From NCBI GenBank assembly GCA_917880885.1, contig OU862933.1, positions 11,743,179 to 11,807,178 of the forward strand: DNA of 64,000 nucleotides, written 5' to 3'. Shown here piece by piece: positions 22,153 to 34,489 of the stretch. This stretch comes from Limnephilus marmoratus (Eukaryota > Arthropoda > Insecta > Trichoptera > Limnephilidae). Position 1 is the first letter of the stretch; every line of letters starts with the position of its first letter. The notes beneath the pieces are model-generated. The model was not told the DNA's origin, made no database searches, and saw only the letters and a list, made by a program, of their open reading frames with translations. Both the position numbers and the translations under genes were made by a program.

Positions 22153-23577
22153 TAAAAAAATAAAATAAAATAAAAAAATAATGCCGTCTGAATATTCTGA
22201 TATTTTGAAACCTTTAAGCGAAGTAAAGAAACAAAGAAAATTTACAAAATCCATTTGTGTTCAATGATCAAACAAAAATAGGCTCAAAGAGAAGACAATC
22301 AATTCAAACATTACATACGAAGATTCATTTTTCCTCGATACTCTTAGTATGTAAAAATAGCGGTTTCCTCCAAAAATAAAGAATTTCAGACAATTTCCTT
22401 TTCACGAGAAATAAATTGGATGTTTTTTTAGGATAGATCAGGCGCAATTTCGGCCTCATGATGTAGCTAATATTATTCTAGTCGATATTATCATAGACTC
22501 CATGTATGATGGGAAGTAAACAAAATTATGGCGATGCCCGGCGGTGACCAGCGTGATCTTTCCAAGATAAATATAATAATATGCAAAATTGATGTGAAAA
22601 TTGTTTACGATTACAAAAATAATATTTTATATTGACTCGTTCAACATATTCAGTCAGTTTTACAAAGAGCGTTGGATATGCGCCATAAATATATTTGGAT
22701 CCATTTTCTTAATCAATTAATAATTTATGCTATGAGACCATGGGGGCGCCATCTATGGTTTTTGTATTGTATTGAATTTACCTATGTGACTTGCAATTCA
22801 GTATATTCATGCATTTCCTTACCTCTGTGAATCGGGCAATTACTTCCGACGGGAGTGTGAGTCAAAGCCAAGAGATGTCTCTCCTAGTCAGTCATAAAAA
22901 TAATTCATCCAATAATTGCATTATTGTTGTACAAGATTTTTGGCACGTATTATTAATATGCAAATTTATTCATTGTTGAAACTTCCTTGCTGTGCGAAAC
23001 ATCTGTTAAGGTTATGCAATACCGCCTTGATATTTTTTAATGAAAAGAAGTGTCTTTTTTGTTGGACATCGTGCATGAGCTGCATTCTCTGAGTGAGTAT
23101 TGTTTGTTTTCACTTTGGATTTTGGAATTGCTGGGTCAACTGTTTTTGTGTCACATAGGGAAGAATTCAATTTTCGTTAATTTACATAGGGTAGTCATTC
23201 CCTCGTGTCAGGGGCTATTTACACGCCCCTACAAGCGTTCAAAATTGTGTATTTTGTTGGTCAGTTGTTTACTTTATATAATAATAATATGTTCCCTTGT
23301 GGAAGAATACAATTCAAAATGATTCGATATGATTTTGATTCTATGTGATTCTGTAAGATTCCACGACCGAATTGATCCACTGGTTGATCCGGCATACTTC
23401 TATACAATATGCAGTCGGCTTAGGAAAAATACGGTATACCTACTTATAAAATATGTAACTAAGTGATCCTGAAGGGTATCGTCGAATAACAAAAGTATGA
23501 AACATATTTTCATTCATATGATAGGATAAAGCTGCTTGTTTATGTATTGTACCTATATTAAACATTTACAAAAAAAT
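22153..23577. other. Long non-coding stretch
   Basis: 1.4 kb without a supported gene. The longest frame (90 residues at 23050) is hydrophobic and resembles no family. No inverted repeat or recurring family was noticed. Confidence 0.4.
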
Positions 23578-23805
23578 ACAAGTGTGCAGTTCACACGCAG
23601 TAGAAGTGAAAACTTCGGAAGACAAGAATGGGGAGGCTACGAAGCATCGCACAAAGAGGAGACCGATTATTCTATCTCATTCTCTCGCAGGCTAATCCTA
23701 AGATGTACCTATGTGTTTGTCTCTTTTTAGTGTCGCTTTTTCGTTTCATCGAGTTTCAAATCACAACGGTGCTTAAGAAGTTTTCACTTCAAAAATCTAC
23801 ACTCT
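23578..23805 (-). repeat. FamA copy, short form
   Basis: AGTGTGCAGTTCACACGCAG starts the copy. It runs through GACAAGAATGGGGAGGCTAC, CACAAAGAGGAGACCGATTA, TCTCGCAGGCTAATCC and CGTTTCATCGAGTTTCAAAT, and ends AAGAAGTTTTCACTTC. This is the best-preserved short-form copy. It shows both the GTGTG/CACAC outer palindrome and the GAAGTGAAAACTTC inner inverted repeat. Confidence 0.75.
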
Positions 23806-23854
23806 AAATAAATTCGTTTGATATCCATACCAACTTATCATTAATTTTTAATTT

Positions 23855-24172
23855 GGGAGGCGGGAATGGGTACCGCCGAAACCTTTATTGGATAACCAAC
23901 ACCTCTGCCATAGGTCACCCCAAGTGGTTCGCTACGTTTGGTGATTTAGCAGGGGTGCCCGGGTTCATGGGGTGAGGTTTGTCTAGGTCTTGGAGGCGGA
24001 TGACCAGGACGTACTGAACCTCAGATTCCTACCCACCCCTTAAACCCTTTTCCTTCCCAGAACTTTCCTCTCCTTCCTTTCCTTAAAAAACCCTCCACAC
24101 AGCATCCCCAAAGATGACATAGGCCCTGAGGGAAATTATTTTCCTCAGGGCCTCCTGTGTGGAGCTCATGTA
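23855..24172 (-). repeat. FamB copy (reverse)
   Basis: From GGGAGGCGGGAATGGGTACC to CTCCTGTGTGGAGCTCATG. The hairpin end is intact (GGCCCTGAGGGAAATTATTT then CCTCAGGGCC). Confidence 0.78.
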
Positions 24173-24537
24173 AAAAAAAAAAAATAACCCCTCGAGCGAC
24201 ACACCAATTTAAAACTTTATCCTCAGATTGATCGTGATTTTTTGGCTGTCATTTTTAATATCTTCCCCCCACATTAAAAAATCATACCCTTAATACTAAT
24301 TCAGAACAAATGCATCTAGGAAAAATTTGAATAAAACTGGCAGCAAAGAAATCCGAGGTATTTTTAATAGTGCCCAATTTTTTACCAAAAAGGAGTTTTT
24401 GGTAAACAATGCATAAAAACTTATAAATTTATAATTATTATAGTTTCGGAGGGCCAACTGTTGGGGTTCAACTGTCGGATCACCATGATGTACTTGAAAC
24501 ATGAAAAAATATACACTTATATAAACATCGTAAGAGA

Positions 24538-24606
24538 GTTTATCCGGCCAGCGGAAGAAAATCCACATTTCGTCGAAAGTTGTTCTTACGATCGTGCAGA
24601 GCGGTT
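24538..24606. repeat. Short conserved segment shared with 49188-49255
   Basis: About 68 bp including ATCCACATTTCGTCGAAAGT and TTCTTACGATCGTGCAG are nearly identical between the two sites, while flanks differ. Here the segment lies in a 73-residue open frame; at 49.2 kb it does not. Confidence 0.7.
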
Positions 24607-24682
24607 ATTAGCATCAAAATTACAAAAAATAAATTTCTTAGAACGAACGGACGAGAATAAAATGATTCCTTTCAACGATTAA

Positions 24683-25540
24683 TCATTGGTGTGAAATTGT
24701 ACCCGGCTTTTAATATTATTACCATCGTAACTGCGATTAGAACTATACAATACCATATGGACCATGAATTTTGATTTACGTTTGATTATTTAAAAAAACC
24801 CAAACATATATGTAGCAACACAACCAATAATATAAAGAAATAGTCGTAGGAAGAAAGAGAGATATTCCCGCACTACGACTTTTTTTAACCACCTTGCAAT
24901 TCCTGAACAGTCTGGCAGCACTAAGAACACTTTGAATTTATCCCCCGCATTAAATGCCGAGCAAAAGTACACAAAGTTTTTACAGGCAATGTGCTTAAAC
25001 GGCAACTTTACGATTTCACTTAATCCGCCCCCCATTTTTTATGTGCGGGCATAAAATGTATTGGGCCAGCGCGGCGCGGCGTGGGCCCAGATTCAAGGCC
25101 CGTCACCGTGCTTACTGCTTACTGCTTACCCCTTCGAAGAGATCATAAAAATGTATGACGTAAAACCCACTTACAAAAATATCATTGTTAATAAAGCAAA
25201 ATTTTATAATATTTTATCTTAGCCGTAAAGCAGGACACTCATTTCAGAAGCAAAAAACTCACAATACATAATCAAAATTGCTCAGTATTTTCTGTCTGAA
25301 TTTTTAATATAATATTGTTGTGAAATAAATAACGCATTCTTCACAACAAATCTCTTCGTCTTTAATTAGACAAAATAAAACTATTAGTTATTATTATATT
25401 TATTTTTATAAATCTGACAGTTCGTTTAAGACAAAAAACTTTCATAATCGCAAAATGCCTGAGTTACAAATAGATACAATAATATTTAACGAAAATAAAT
25501 CACTTTGCGTGCTGCACTATTTAATCAAAATAATCGATGT
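24683..25540. other. Non-coding stretch
   Basis: No gene supported. A short GC-rich island (GCCAGCGCGGCGCGGCGTGG near 25065) stands out from the AT-rich background. Confidence 0.4.
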
Positions 25541-25850
25541 CGACATAAGTACACGCATAACCCGAGGAAAAAACCATTGGCTTCGAAATATGTCGATTAT
25601 CTTGATTTAGCTTATTTAAACTTAATTTTTATTTTTACAAAGAAGAATTCTTCTAAACTAAACAGTCATAATTCCTGATGATGTGAACATTGTTCACAAA
25701 ACATGTGCATTTCGTATTCAAAACTAAAATGATGCAAACTAAGTTACTTGTCTTTTTAATAAAATAAAATTAATTCATTATAACTACTCGCATGTAAAAC
25801 CTGACGAAAAAAAAGCATTTTTTTCGAAATGTGTCTATTATTATTTATTA
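25541..25850 (+). repeat. Diverged direct repeats with hammerhead-like motifs
   Basis: Two blocks about 240 bp apart share a CGCAT-AAACC-GA segment, a hairpin, then CGAAATATGTC (about 25583) or CGAAATGTGTC (about 25825) and TATTAT-like tails. The second reads CTGACGA (25801) plus a seven-pair A/T stem plus CGAAA. A third motif between them has CTGATGA (25675) with a stem GTGAAC/GTTCAC followed by AAAAC in place of GAAAC. These resemble decayed hammerhead ribozymes of retroelement tails, but none is canonical. Confidence 0.3.
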
Positions 25851-26392
25851 AACTCTTGTGTACACTATTAATTAAAATGACGCCATGGAGCTAATTTGCG
25901 ATTATTGAAGAAAAAATAAAATGATGTTGATTTCGTAAAATCAATTTACCGTGGTCACAAGTTTTCGAATGCTCCTAGCGCCAAAATTCTTTGACCCGGT
26001 CCTGATCTCGAAATAATATGAGGTCTTAGATTCCATACGACAAAGTTCAAAATCTTTACAAGAGTAATTCAGTTATATAAGTCGGAACGGCAAAGGTTTT
26101 AACGTGGACTACTCTATCCGTCCCCTGGGAATAAACAAGGATCGGTCCGCAGTCATTCTGAAAATAAATATTGTAAATAATATATAAGTCGACGGCTTAC
26201 CAACGAGTTATTGGTATGATTTATCGATAAAATATTTACTGGGGAAATTAGTGACATCTTTATTTTATTATGATGCAATAAGAATAAAATGCTACGATAG
26301 AAGCTAGAATTTGGTTGTACAATGAGTTTGTTAACACCAAGTCATTTTTATTGACGGCAAATTCTTTTTTTTTACAATAGCATAATTAATAC
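25851..26392. other. Non-coding stretch
   Basis: No gene or family seen. Confidence 0.4.
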
Positions 26393-26790
26393 AGGAGGCC
26401 TTGAAGAAATAAAATCCCTCATGGCCTGTGTTTTCTTTCGGAATGCAGTGTGGTGAATCTTTTTATGGAAAAGAAGGAGAGGAAGATATGGGAAGGAAAA
26501 AGGTATAAGGGGTGGATAGGAATGGACGAATGAATGCGTCGATTGCGAGAGAGTGCGGCTGGAGAGATCAAAAGGTCTCCCTCAACCAGTCTCTCCTGAT
26601 CCGGTCCGCTACGTAATAGGTGGGCGAACAAGACAAGACCCAGACAAACCTCATCCCATGAACCCGGGCACCCCTGATAATTCGCCAAACGTAGCGAACC
26701 ACTTGAGGTGTACTACGGCGGGGGTGTAGGTTATTTAATAAATGGTTCCCAATGTAGGTACGCACAGCCACCTCCTAAATTGAAAATGGT
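26393..26790 (+). repeat. FamB copy
   Basis: From AGGAGGCCTTGAAGAAATAA to AGGTACGCACAGCCACCTCC. It keeps the AACGTAGCGAACCACTTGAG word and GGTTATTTAATAAATGGTTC. The hairpin end is decayed compared with 21598. Confidence 0.7.
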
Positions 26791-26799
26791 TTATTTAGG

Positions 26800-26831
26800 T
26801 TCCTATGACATTCTTGAGAATGTCATAGGAA
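26800..26831. repeat. 32-bp near-perfect palindrome
   Basis: Two 15-base arms (left arm TTCCTATGACATTCT) face each other with a two-base centre, just after the FamB copy. Such a palindrome could fold into a cruciform or hairpin. It is not part of the other FamB copies. Confidence 0.85.
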
Positions 26832-27564
26832 GGATTTCTACTACGGAATCGGGTTAAAAGCGCGTATTCGAGCAGTAAAAATACGAATCTTTAAAATATT
26901 AATTGGCTAATCTTTAAGCTTAATTTTTCTAACCTTTGTAACAGTTTGGATTTATACTGGCCAAATATTCACTCGATGAAGTAAGCACCCATTCATAATC
27001 ACCCAGTAAGTAGGTTGCTACGTATCAATTCAAATTTAAATTTGAATTCCTAATTAAAATTATTCTACGAGCAAATAGAATCAAGATTTTCGTTTGTTGC
27101 CCAAAATATACTAGGAACAAGAGAATTTTTCTTCAGCAGTTCCAAGCTAGCAGCCAGAGGGTTCGGGAGTTTGTCTCAACGTGGGGAAGGCACATACTTC
27201 GGTGAAATCGTAATTACCTGTGAGCTATAACTTCTGTTAGTTTTGAGTTTATTGATTTACCATTTAATATTTTGTTCTATTGAACTGGCGCCCTTTAGTA
27301 ATTTTAACATCTTGAGATCATTTTTAAATCACGACAAGCTATCAATTCATTTATGTATTAGATTTTTTAACTATTTAGTTTCTTTTTCTAAGGACTAAAC
27401 ACGACCCTAAAGTATTTGAATATTATTTTGTTAGAGTCTCATGTTCTGTTTTTATTATTTAATAATATAATTTGATTGTTGCCTCAACTCTTTCATTTTT
27501 AACCATAAATATTCTGTTTTACTTATTCTAAACAGTGTTACACCACTAATATTTGTAAACCATT

Positions 27565-28300
27565 GCATTAACGCCCAAGTGTGGTGTATATTCTTTAAAA
27601 CCATTACCACAACCAATTAATGTTAATCACAGCGTTAAATACCTGGGACATGTCATCACAGACGACCTTAAGGATATCGAGGACATGGAAAGGCAGAGAA
27701 GAGCAATATCAGTTAGAGCGGGTATGCTGTCAAGACGTTTTTACTCCTGCAGCCCCAAAGTAAAAAGAATACTGTTCAACGCTTTCTGTACCTCGTTGTA
27801 CACATCAGAACTGTGGGTTGACTACACTGCAACCCAATGGCATAAGTTAAAGGTTGCTTACAATAACGCTTATCGCCAACTTTTCCGCCTACCGAGATAC
27901 TGCAGTGCTACGAAAATGTTCCTGGAGGGACGAGTTCATACATTCCGTGCACTTCTCCGCCACCGCATGGGAAGTTTATGGCGCAGACTGCGCCATTCGA
28001 AGAATGCGATCATCACCGCCATGACTGCCTGGATGGAATCTCCCCTGATGACCCTCTGGAGACGGGAGACGATGAAATACCCTCCGTAAACGGCTATTTA
28101 CATTCATTTTAGTGTTTACATACATATTTTTTTTTCTCAGTTTCACTTTTCATGCTTATTCGTTTATTTAATTTAATTAATGTGTTGTTATTTACTTTTT
28201 ACCTTAACTTATTATTTATCTTTTTTTGTTATTTTACATTATGGAATGTATTGCATTGCACTTCCCCTGCATACATTCTGGAATAAAATATATTATTATA
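27565..28300 (+). mobile_element. 3' end of a CR1/L2-type non-LTR retrotransposon
   Basis: The reading frame extends upstream of ATG 27685 to about 27565, including HSVKYLGHVITDDLKDI. It continues to a TAA at 28087-28089 with LFNAFCTSLYTSELW, YNNAYRQLFRLPRY and RALLRHRMGSLW. This C-terminal region (VKYLG box to LF-AYC-LY-LW to LPR) is typical of CR1/L2-related reverse transcriptases. It is followed by an AT-rich 3' UTR that ends in TTATTA microsatellite sequence, as is usual for these elements. The left LTR of the large retrotransposon begins in that microsatellite at 28328. Confidence 0.75.
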
Positions 28301-29250
28301 TATTATATTATTATTATTATATAATATTGTAATAAAACTCTCTTACCCCCCCTCTAATTAATTAAACTTTTAAAAGCTTTATACTCTGTACGTAGAGTTC
28401 GTCGCTCATGTCTTATTCGTAGCCTTGTATCTCCGTCGCTCAAGCCGCTATCCCCTTCGTTCCTTTGGCAGCGCCTCGACAACCCTTTACGTAATACGTT
28501 TTAGGTATACGTGGCAAGATGCTCGCAATTAATCAACTTGTAATTAACCCCCTAACGTTGTGTTATTTTTTGTTTTAAGGGTTTGATATGGTTAATCCAG
28601 TTTAATTAATAATTTGTTTGTGGTAAACCCTTTGTTCTTTTAGGTATGGCGTGTTACAATTCACTAGGGTTCGATTTACAATGACTGACTCTATCTAACT
28701 TGAAAATAACTAATGCTACCGTTCGTGCAACTTCCTCCCCTACTAACGTCCGTTCTATACTTGTTTGTTGATGATTATTTCTTTTGAATTAACCCGCGTC
28801 ATCCTCCCCAGTACCTAGTACATGAATATACCTTTATACAGAAAATTGGGAAGATCCTACCTTTAGTGAAACGCGGCGAATCCTCAGCTATCCTCGGGAT
28901 GCTAACATATAAATTAATTTGACATTTGTACTCTAATTACGAAATTACAATCAAAATTCAATCAAAACAGGTCCGGGATGCACAAATTCTACATTCTAAA
29001 GTCACAGTGGTAAGTGAAGTCTGTTAGTTAGTTTTGAGTTTTGGTAGGTATTTTTGGGAGATTACTAGGGATTGACATGAAACAAAATATGTCTTGCTTC
29101 GATTGGACTCCTCCACTTCCGCAACTGACTTGGTGAGGTTCAATTAAAACCGCCCGGTCAGCCTCCAATCCCATCACCTCCAGAGAATATTTTGATGGTC
29201 GCAAGCGACGAATGTAAAATCGACATGTTTTGCTTCCTGTCGGGAAAGGG

Positions 29251-29432
29251 TTTGATGTGTGTTTTTGGTTTGAAGGATGATAGTGGGAGTGTTCTCAACC
29301 AATACGCCGCTACGTTATAATGGTGATACTGCTAATGTTGTTTGATGTGTGTTTCTGGTTTGAAGGATGATAATGGGAGTGTTCTCAACCAATACGCCGC
29401 TAAATTTATAATGGTGATACTGCTACTGTTGT
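29251..29432. repeat. 90-bp tandem duplication in the left LTR
   Basis: TTTGATGTGTGTTTTTGG at 29251 and TTTGATGTGTGTTTCTGG at 29341 begin two similar units sharing GGGAGTGTTCTCAACCAATA. The same pair occurs at 37514-37695 in the right LTR. Confidence 0.9.
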
Positions 29433-31349
29433 TTGATGAAATGCCATCTCATATCGCTTGATGTGAGGATCTGCTTCGATTTATGGTGTGGTGGTCGACG
29501 TCCGGAAGTATTCAGGAATGCGTGGGTGGCACGAGGTTTTAGGTCGTGACATCCTCTAAGCTGAATTGATGATGATGATGAAGTCTTTCAGCATGTCGAT
29601 GACTAGAGTTCCGGACTCCTATAGCATCGAACATGAACATTAAACCGAAGTGGATTAGACAAGCGGCAATGTCAGGAGGTCGGTGGAGCCGCTCCCCCCT
29701 CTGATCTCGCGAAGTTTGAATTTAGTAAAGGTGGATTTTGATGTCATCGGCCCTCGCCCCTGCAGTCACACAGCTCCTCAACAGTCCCGTTCTCCGTCCA
29801 GCACACCGCCTCGAACCAGTAGAAATGATGCTTACGTTTTCCTAGGCACGTTATAAACATGCGTCTGCCGTCAGCCGCGGTGCACATCGGTATTTGATTT
29901 GAATGAAAATACCTCCCCTCGCATGACGGAAGCAGGCGTGACGGAGGTGGGTATCCACGTAGCACGTAGCTTCACGGACCTCCGCCCTACGATAGGTGAT
30001 ATCCCAAGCTCATCTCAAATATCAGCTCGGGGAAGGAATGTCAAGCTCGGCTTCCAGGGTGCTGGGTCCAGGAATGAATGGCACCGGGGCGTGAACCCAG
30101 TTCTATATCGTCCATTCCTTACTTTCCCCCTCTACTCTTTCGTCCAAAGTACATTCCCAACCTGATGCTGGATGATGCCCTAATTCTAATTTTGGGGAAG
30201 ATTATGAAAATTTATCCGGTTTCCGACAAAGAGCCGCCGAACGATTGCTAAAACAACTCCGTATGTCGTGTTCTCTTCGTTCCGCTGACAAGGTAGCTCC
30301 CCACGAGCGTAATCAAAGGGTAGTGAAGCCAACGCGAATTTCGTCACTTCTTTTCCTTCATTACGGAGGTAGCCCGGCCAGATCGTTATCTCCGTCCTGT
30401 ATTTAATTGGCCTCCCGCGACAGCGACTCTTATCAGCTGACACCTCTGAAGGGGGCTGAAGGGGGGGATTATGGGCGCACGTCCTCTGCCTTCCAGACGT
30501 TCCCCAATGCCTTTATGACGATACATGTGATAGCATATACGTCGACATCATGAAAGGGCTCCTGCCTCGCTCTCAACTGCTTCAGGGCCGTTCAGAGACA
30601 CAGGTTTCCAAGTCTCCATCACAAAGGATTCCACTTTAATTGGACTAAGCTCCTATCGTCGCTTGCTTCGCCTCCACATTTGGGAAATAGTGTAGCCCAC
30701 CGGCATCTCGTTCACTTCGCCCACAGATAATAACTGCATAAAGTGCAACCTATAATCATGGAATAGGGAAGCTAACTCAAAATTGCTACAGCAATCGCCA
30801 GCTCCAGCGTCGTAACTCGTTCGGTTAAATTTGAAAGAAGGAAATTTGCTAAATAATAATAGCAGAGCGCTGACGGTCTCGTTCAATCGCGAATACTAAA
30901 GATTTGAGCTAGAATGGGAATTTCGAATAAAATATACCTAACCGTAAAGTACTATATACCTAATCGTAAGATACTTCCAAGTGTGCGTTTCGACGAAGTC
31001 AAAAGCTAGCTTATGTAGGCCTCTACATAACAGTTTTCTTGAGATTCCTAAAGTTTAAGGTAAAAGGTGTGGGGTTTTGTTTTTGAGAATGAGAATTCTA
31101 TTGTATACATTTTGTTAGTAACCATGCAATACATCTGTTTTCCAAACCGATATACCTAGTACGTACCTTGCCTAACAAATAACTTCAATTACCGAGTAAA
31201 TTCTAAAGTATATTTGAGACTAAGTATTCCTAATGTAATGTAATTTATTATATCCAAATAAACCCCCAACATAGTCTTTCCGATGTAATGTCTCGCAACG
31301 CAATCGTAAGATATATAACTACCTCTTGTCCATTAAAATTAACAAACAT

Positions 31350-31850
31350 CCTTAAAAGACTTCTTTAGCACCGTTGTTATTTTTAAACTCGATAGATCGA
31401 AAAATAGCGACGCCAAACGGAGAGAAAACACGTGCCTCCATAGGATTTATTCTGCCGGAGAATGAAGTATTAAGTCGGTCTCCTCTTTGTGAGGTGCTTC
31501 GTAGCCTCCCCAATCTTGTCTCCTTTGGTTTTCTGAAGGTTTCACCTCTACCGCATGCAAACTGCATAACTGTAAGTTTTTTGTTCCTAAATTGCTGATA
31601 GCTGTTTTTTAAATGAAAACTTCTTTAACACCGTTGTGATTTGAAACTAGATGAAACGGAAACGAGGATTTATCCTGTGAGCGACGCCAAAACGGAGAGA
31701 AAACACGTGTCTCCATAGGATTTATTCTGCCGAAGAATGAAGTATTAAGTCGGTCTCCTCTTTGTGTGGTGCTTCGTAGCCTTCCCACCTTGCCTCCTTT
31801 GGTTTTCTGAAGGTTTCACTTCTACCGCGTGTAAACTGCATAACTGTAAT
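31350..31850 (+). repeat. Two FamA short-form copies embedded in the left LTR
   Basis: Both start with CTTCTTTA(G/A)CACCGTTGT and run through ATAGGATTTATTCTGCCG, GTCGGTCTCCTCTTTGTG, GCTTCGTAGCC and TTTGGTTTTCTGAAGG to TTTCACTTCTACCGCGTG or a variant (31350-31580 and 31612-31850). The right LTR holds the same pair at about 39614-40114. Confidence 0.8.
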
Positions 31851-31879
31851 CTTTTGTTTCTAAAATGCTGACAACTGGT

Positions 31880-32960
31880 TTTCTAAATGGAAGCTCCTTT
31901 AACACCGTTGTGATTTGAAACTAGATGAAACGGAAACGAGCGACACTAAACGCATCTATAGGATTTATTATTTTTGTGAAACTTCTTTAATACCGTCGTG
32001 ATTTGAATCTATATGAAACGGAACGTGCGACACTAAACACATCTATAAAGTTTATTACTCTAGTGAAACTTCTTTAACACCGTCGTGATTTGAATCTATA
32101 TGAAACGGAACGTGCGACACTAAACACATCTATAAAGTTTATTACTCTAGTGAAACTTCTTTAATACCGTCGTGATTTGAATCTATACGAAACGGAACGT
32201 GCGACACTAAACACATCTATAAGATTTATTATTTTTGTGAAACTTCTTTAACGCTGTTGTGATTTGAATCTATATGAAACGGAAACGTGCGACACTAAAC
32301 ACATCTATAAAGTTTATTACTCTAGTGAAACTTCTTTAATACCGTCGTGATTTGAATCTATATGAAACGGAACGTGCGACACTAAACACATCTATAAGAT
32401 TTATTATTTTTGTGAAACTTCTTTAACGCTGTTGTGATTTGAATCTATATGAAACGGAAACGTGCGACACTAAACACATCTATAAGATTTATTATTTTTG
32501 TGAAACTTCTTTAACACCGTCGTGATTTGAATCTATATGAAACGGAACGTGCGACACTAAACACATCTATAAAGTTTATTACTCTAGTGAAACTTCTTTA
32601 ACACCGTCGTGATTTGAATCTATATGAAACGGAAACGTGCGACACTAAACACATCTATAGGATTTATTATCTTAGTGAAACTTCTTTTACACCGTTGTGA
32701 TTTGAAACTATATGAAACGGAAACGTGCGACACTAAACACATCTATAGGATTTATTATCTTAGTGAAACTTCTTTTACACCGTTGTGATTTGAATCTAAA
32801 TGAAACGGAAACGTGCGACACTACACATCTATAGGATTTATCATTTTTGTGAAACTTCTTTAACATCGTTGTTATTTTAAACTCGATGAAACGGAAACGT
32901 GCGACACTACACATCTATAGGATTTATTATTTTGTGAAACTTCTTTAGCACCGTTGTGAA
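31880..32960 (+). repeat. 87-bp tandem array in the left LTR, about 13 units
   Basis: Units begin GTGAAACTTCTTTAACACCG (for example 31976, 32063) and contain TGATTTGAATCTATATGAAA, CGTGCGACACTAAACACATC and TTTATTA. The first half of each unit equals the 5' arm of FamA, so the array is an amplified FamA end. Confidence 0.92.
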
Positions 32961-33996
32961 TTTTAATCTATTCTGCAAGGTCCGCACTAAATATGTAATG
33001 CAAATTGTAATAAAGTAATTTTAAGCAAACTCACCAAATTTTCCATGCTCCATATTCCAATTAAATTACCACATGCACTTTCGCAAAACGCAAACTCTTC
33101 ATGCAATTTTTTTGCTGAATTGAAAACAACTGAATTCTAAATTTACGCCTGAATATTTTCACAAAATAGCGAACTTCCCGAAGTTAATCAAATTATTTTC
33201 GTCAGTTTATGCGTCCTAACCGCCGTGATTGTAACTCACTGCAACTTTGAGACACGTCCCTCTTCGAGACCGAAATTACCCTCACTTTCACGCACTCTGA
33301 TAACTGTCTACCTAATCTCAACCGAGCGCTAGAACTATCTTTCCCTGACTCCCTGTAACGTATATTCCCCGACGGTATTTATTTAAAATTATCCCAGCAA
33401 GATTGACCGTTCACTTCCGCGACCTTTCCCTGACTCCAAATCCGTCCGTCCCCGAGATCGAATCTACTCTCACTGTCTTATTTAAAAAACTCCCCCTGGT
33501 TTCCTGTATCTTAATTCTATCCCCCGTGTGTGTGAGGTCCATGGTTTCTCAGATTTTTTCAAATTTATTACCTTTTTCCAAAAATCCTTCAAATTCGTTA
33601 AATCTCATAGCGATATATTTGACTTAAATCGACCAGCCTGTCAAATTTAATTACAATTTTTCGTAGAATTCTGACGTTATTCCGTGTTCGTTAGTTTTTG
33701 TTGCAGTTTCAAAACTTCAAAATAGTAATTTATTGGATGTACTTGAAAGCCAGAACACTTTCTAAACAGAGCCCTGTGACGTACTTAATGGACTCGACCC
33801 TAACATGTGGCACTGCTTTGTAGCTAATGTTAAATTCCTTTTCGTCTTCGTCTATTTTTTTGTGACTATTGCTGGGGTCGCCGGTGTAACCCATAAATCA
33901 ACCCCGCAGATACTTGGATTTTTGAAATTATTTTAAGATGTAGAGAGCCCTTAGAAATCATCGTTGTATTATTAATATTAAGGCGAGTTCATCACA

Positions 33997-34009
33997 GTCT
34001 CCCCTTTAT
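33997..34009 (-). other. Polypurine tract
   Basis: Plus strand GTCTCCCCTTTAT, immediately inside the left LTR. The minus-strand ATAAAGGGGAGAC is a textbook polypurine tract priming plus-strand DNA synthesis, and it sets the orientation of the element. Confidence 0.8.
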
Positions 34010-34489
34010 GAAACAAAATATTTGTTGTAGATGTAATTCCAAACTACAGCCACATATTTTGTTACAGAACTCTAGCAGTAGTCAGCCCGTTTGGACTCGC
34101 CTAAAATTATTTTTCAAATTTTTTTGTTTCCAAAATTGTTATGACAAATGTTTCCCAATCCGGCCCTGTCTTGTCCTTCCCTCATACGGCCTTGCCTAAT
34201 GTTTTTTTTGTTGTTGTCGCAGCTACGGTCAATGTTCCTAGGGTCGCCTTCGCTTCTTCTAGGAATTTGTCTAGGTCCCGCGTCCTGTATTCAATTTACA
34301 ATTTTGCAACCCGATTTTATAAAATCCACTAAATATCTTGTTTTCTATTTCGTTTCTTGCAGAACATTGTAATGTAAACAATTTATCGCGTTTTCTTTAT
34401 TTTTATAAATACTTTTACTACTCGTTCGTCTTACGGATGTAAAGGCACACCCTATGTTAGACTCGAGGTTATTTTATTGGAGACGCACC

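Larger units (their letters stand above)
28328..33996 (-). repeat. Left LTR (3' LTR of the minus-strand element), 5669 bp
   Basis: Direct repeat of 36591-42260 with an offset of 8263, becoming 8264 after a one-base difference in a T run near 31577. One substitution was seen (A at 31626, G in the partner). It carries a two-copy 90-bp duplication (29251-29432), two embedded FamA copies and an 87-bp tandem array. Short frames of 67-88 residues occur on both strands and are duplicated in the partner. None resembles a known protein, and the duplication itself explains their apparent conservation. Confidence 0.93.

Noticed and set aside
29744..30443. Frames of 73-88 residues that are repeated identically 8.26 kb away
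   Set aside because: The identity comes from LTR duplication, not from selection. None resembles a known protein, and frames occur on both strands.
32708..32914. 68-residue frame with an internal repeat (VARFRFIEFK)
   Set aside because: Translation of the 87-bp tandem array in the LTR.
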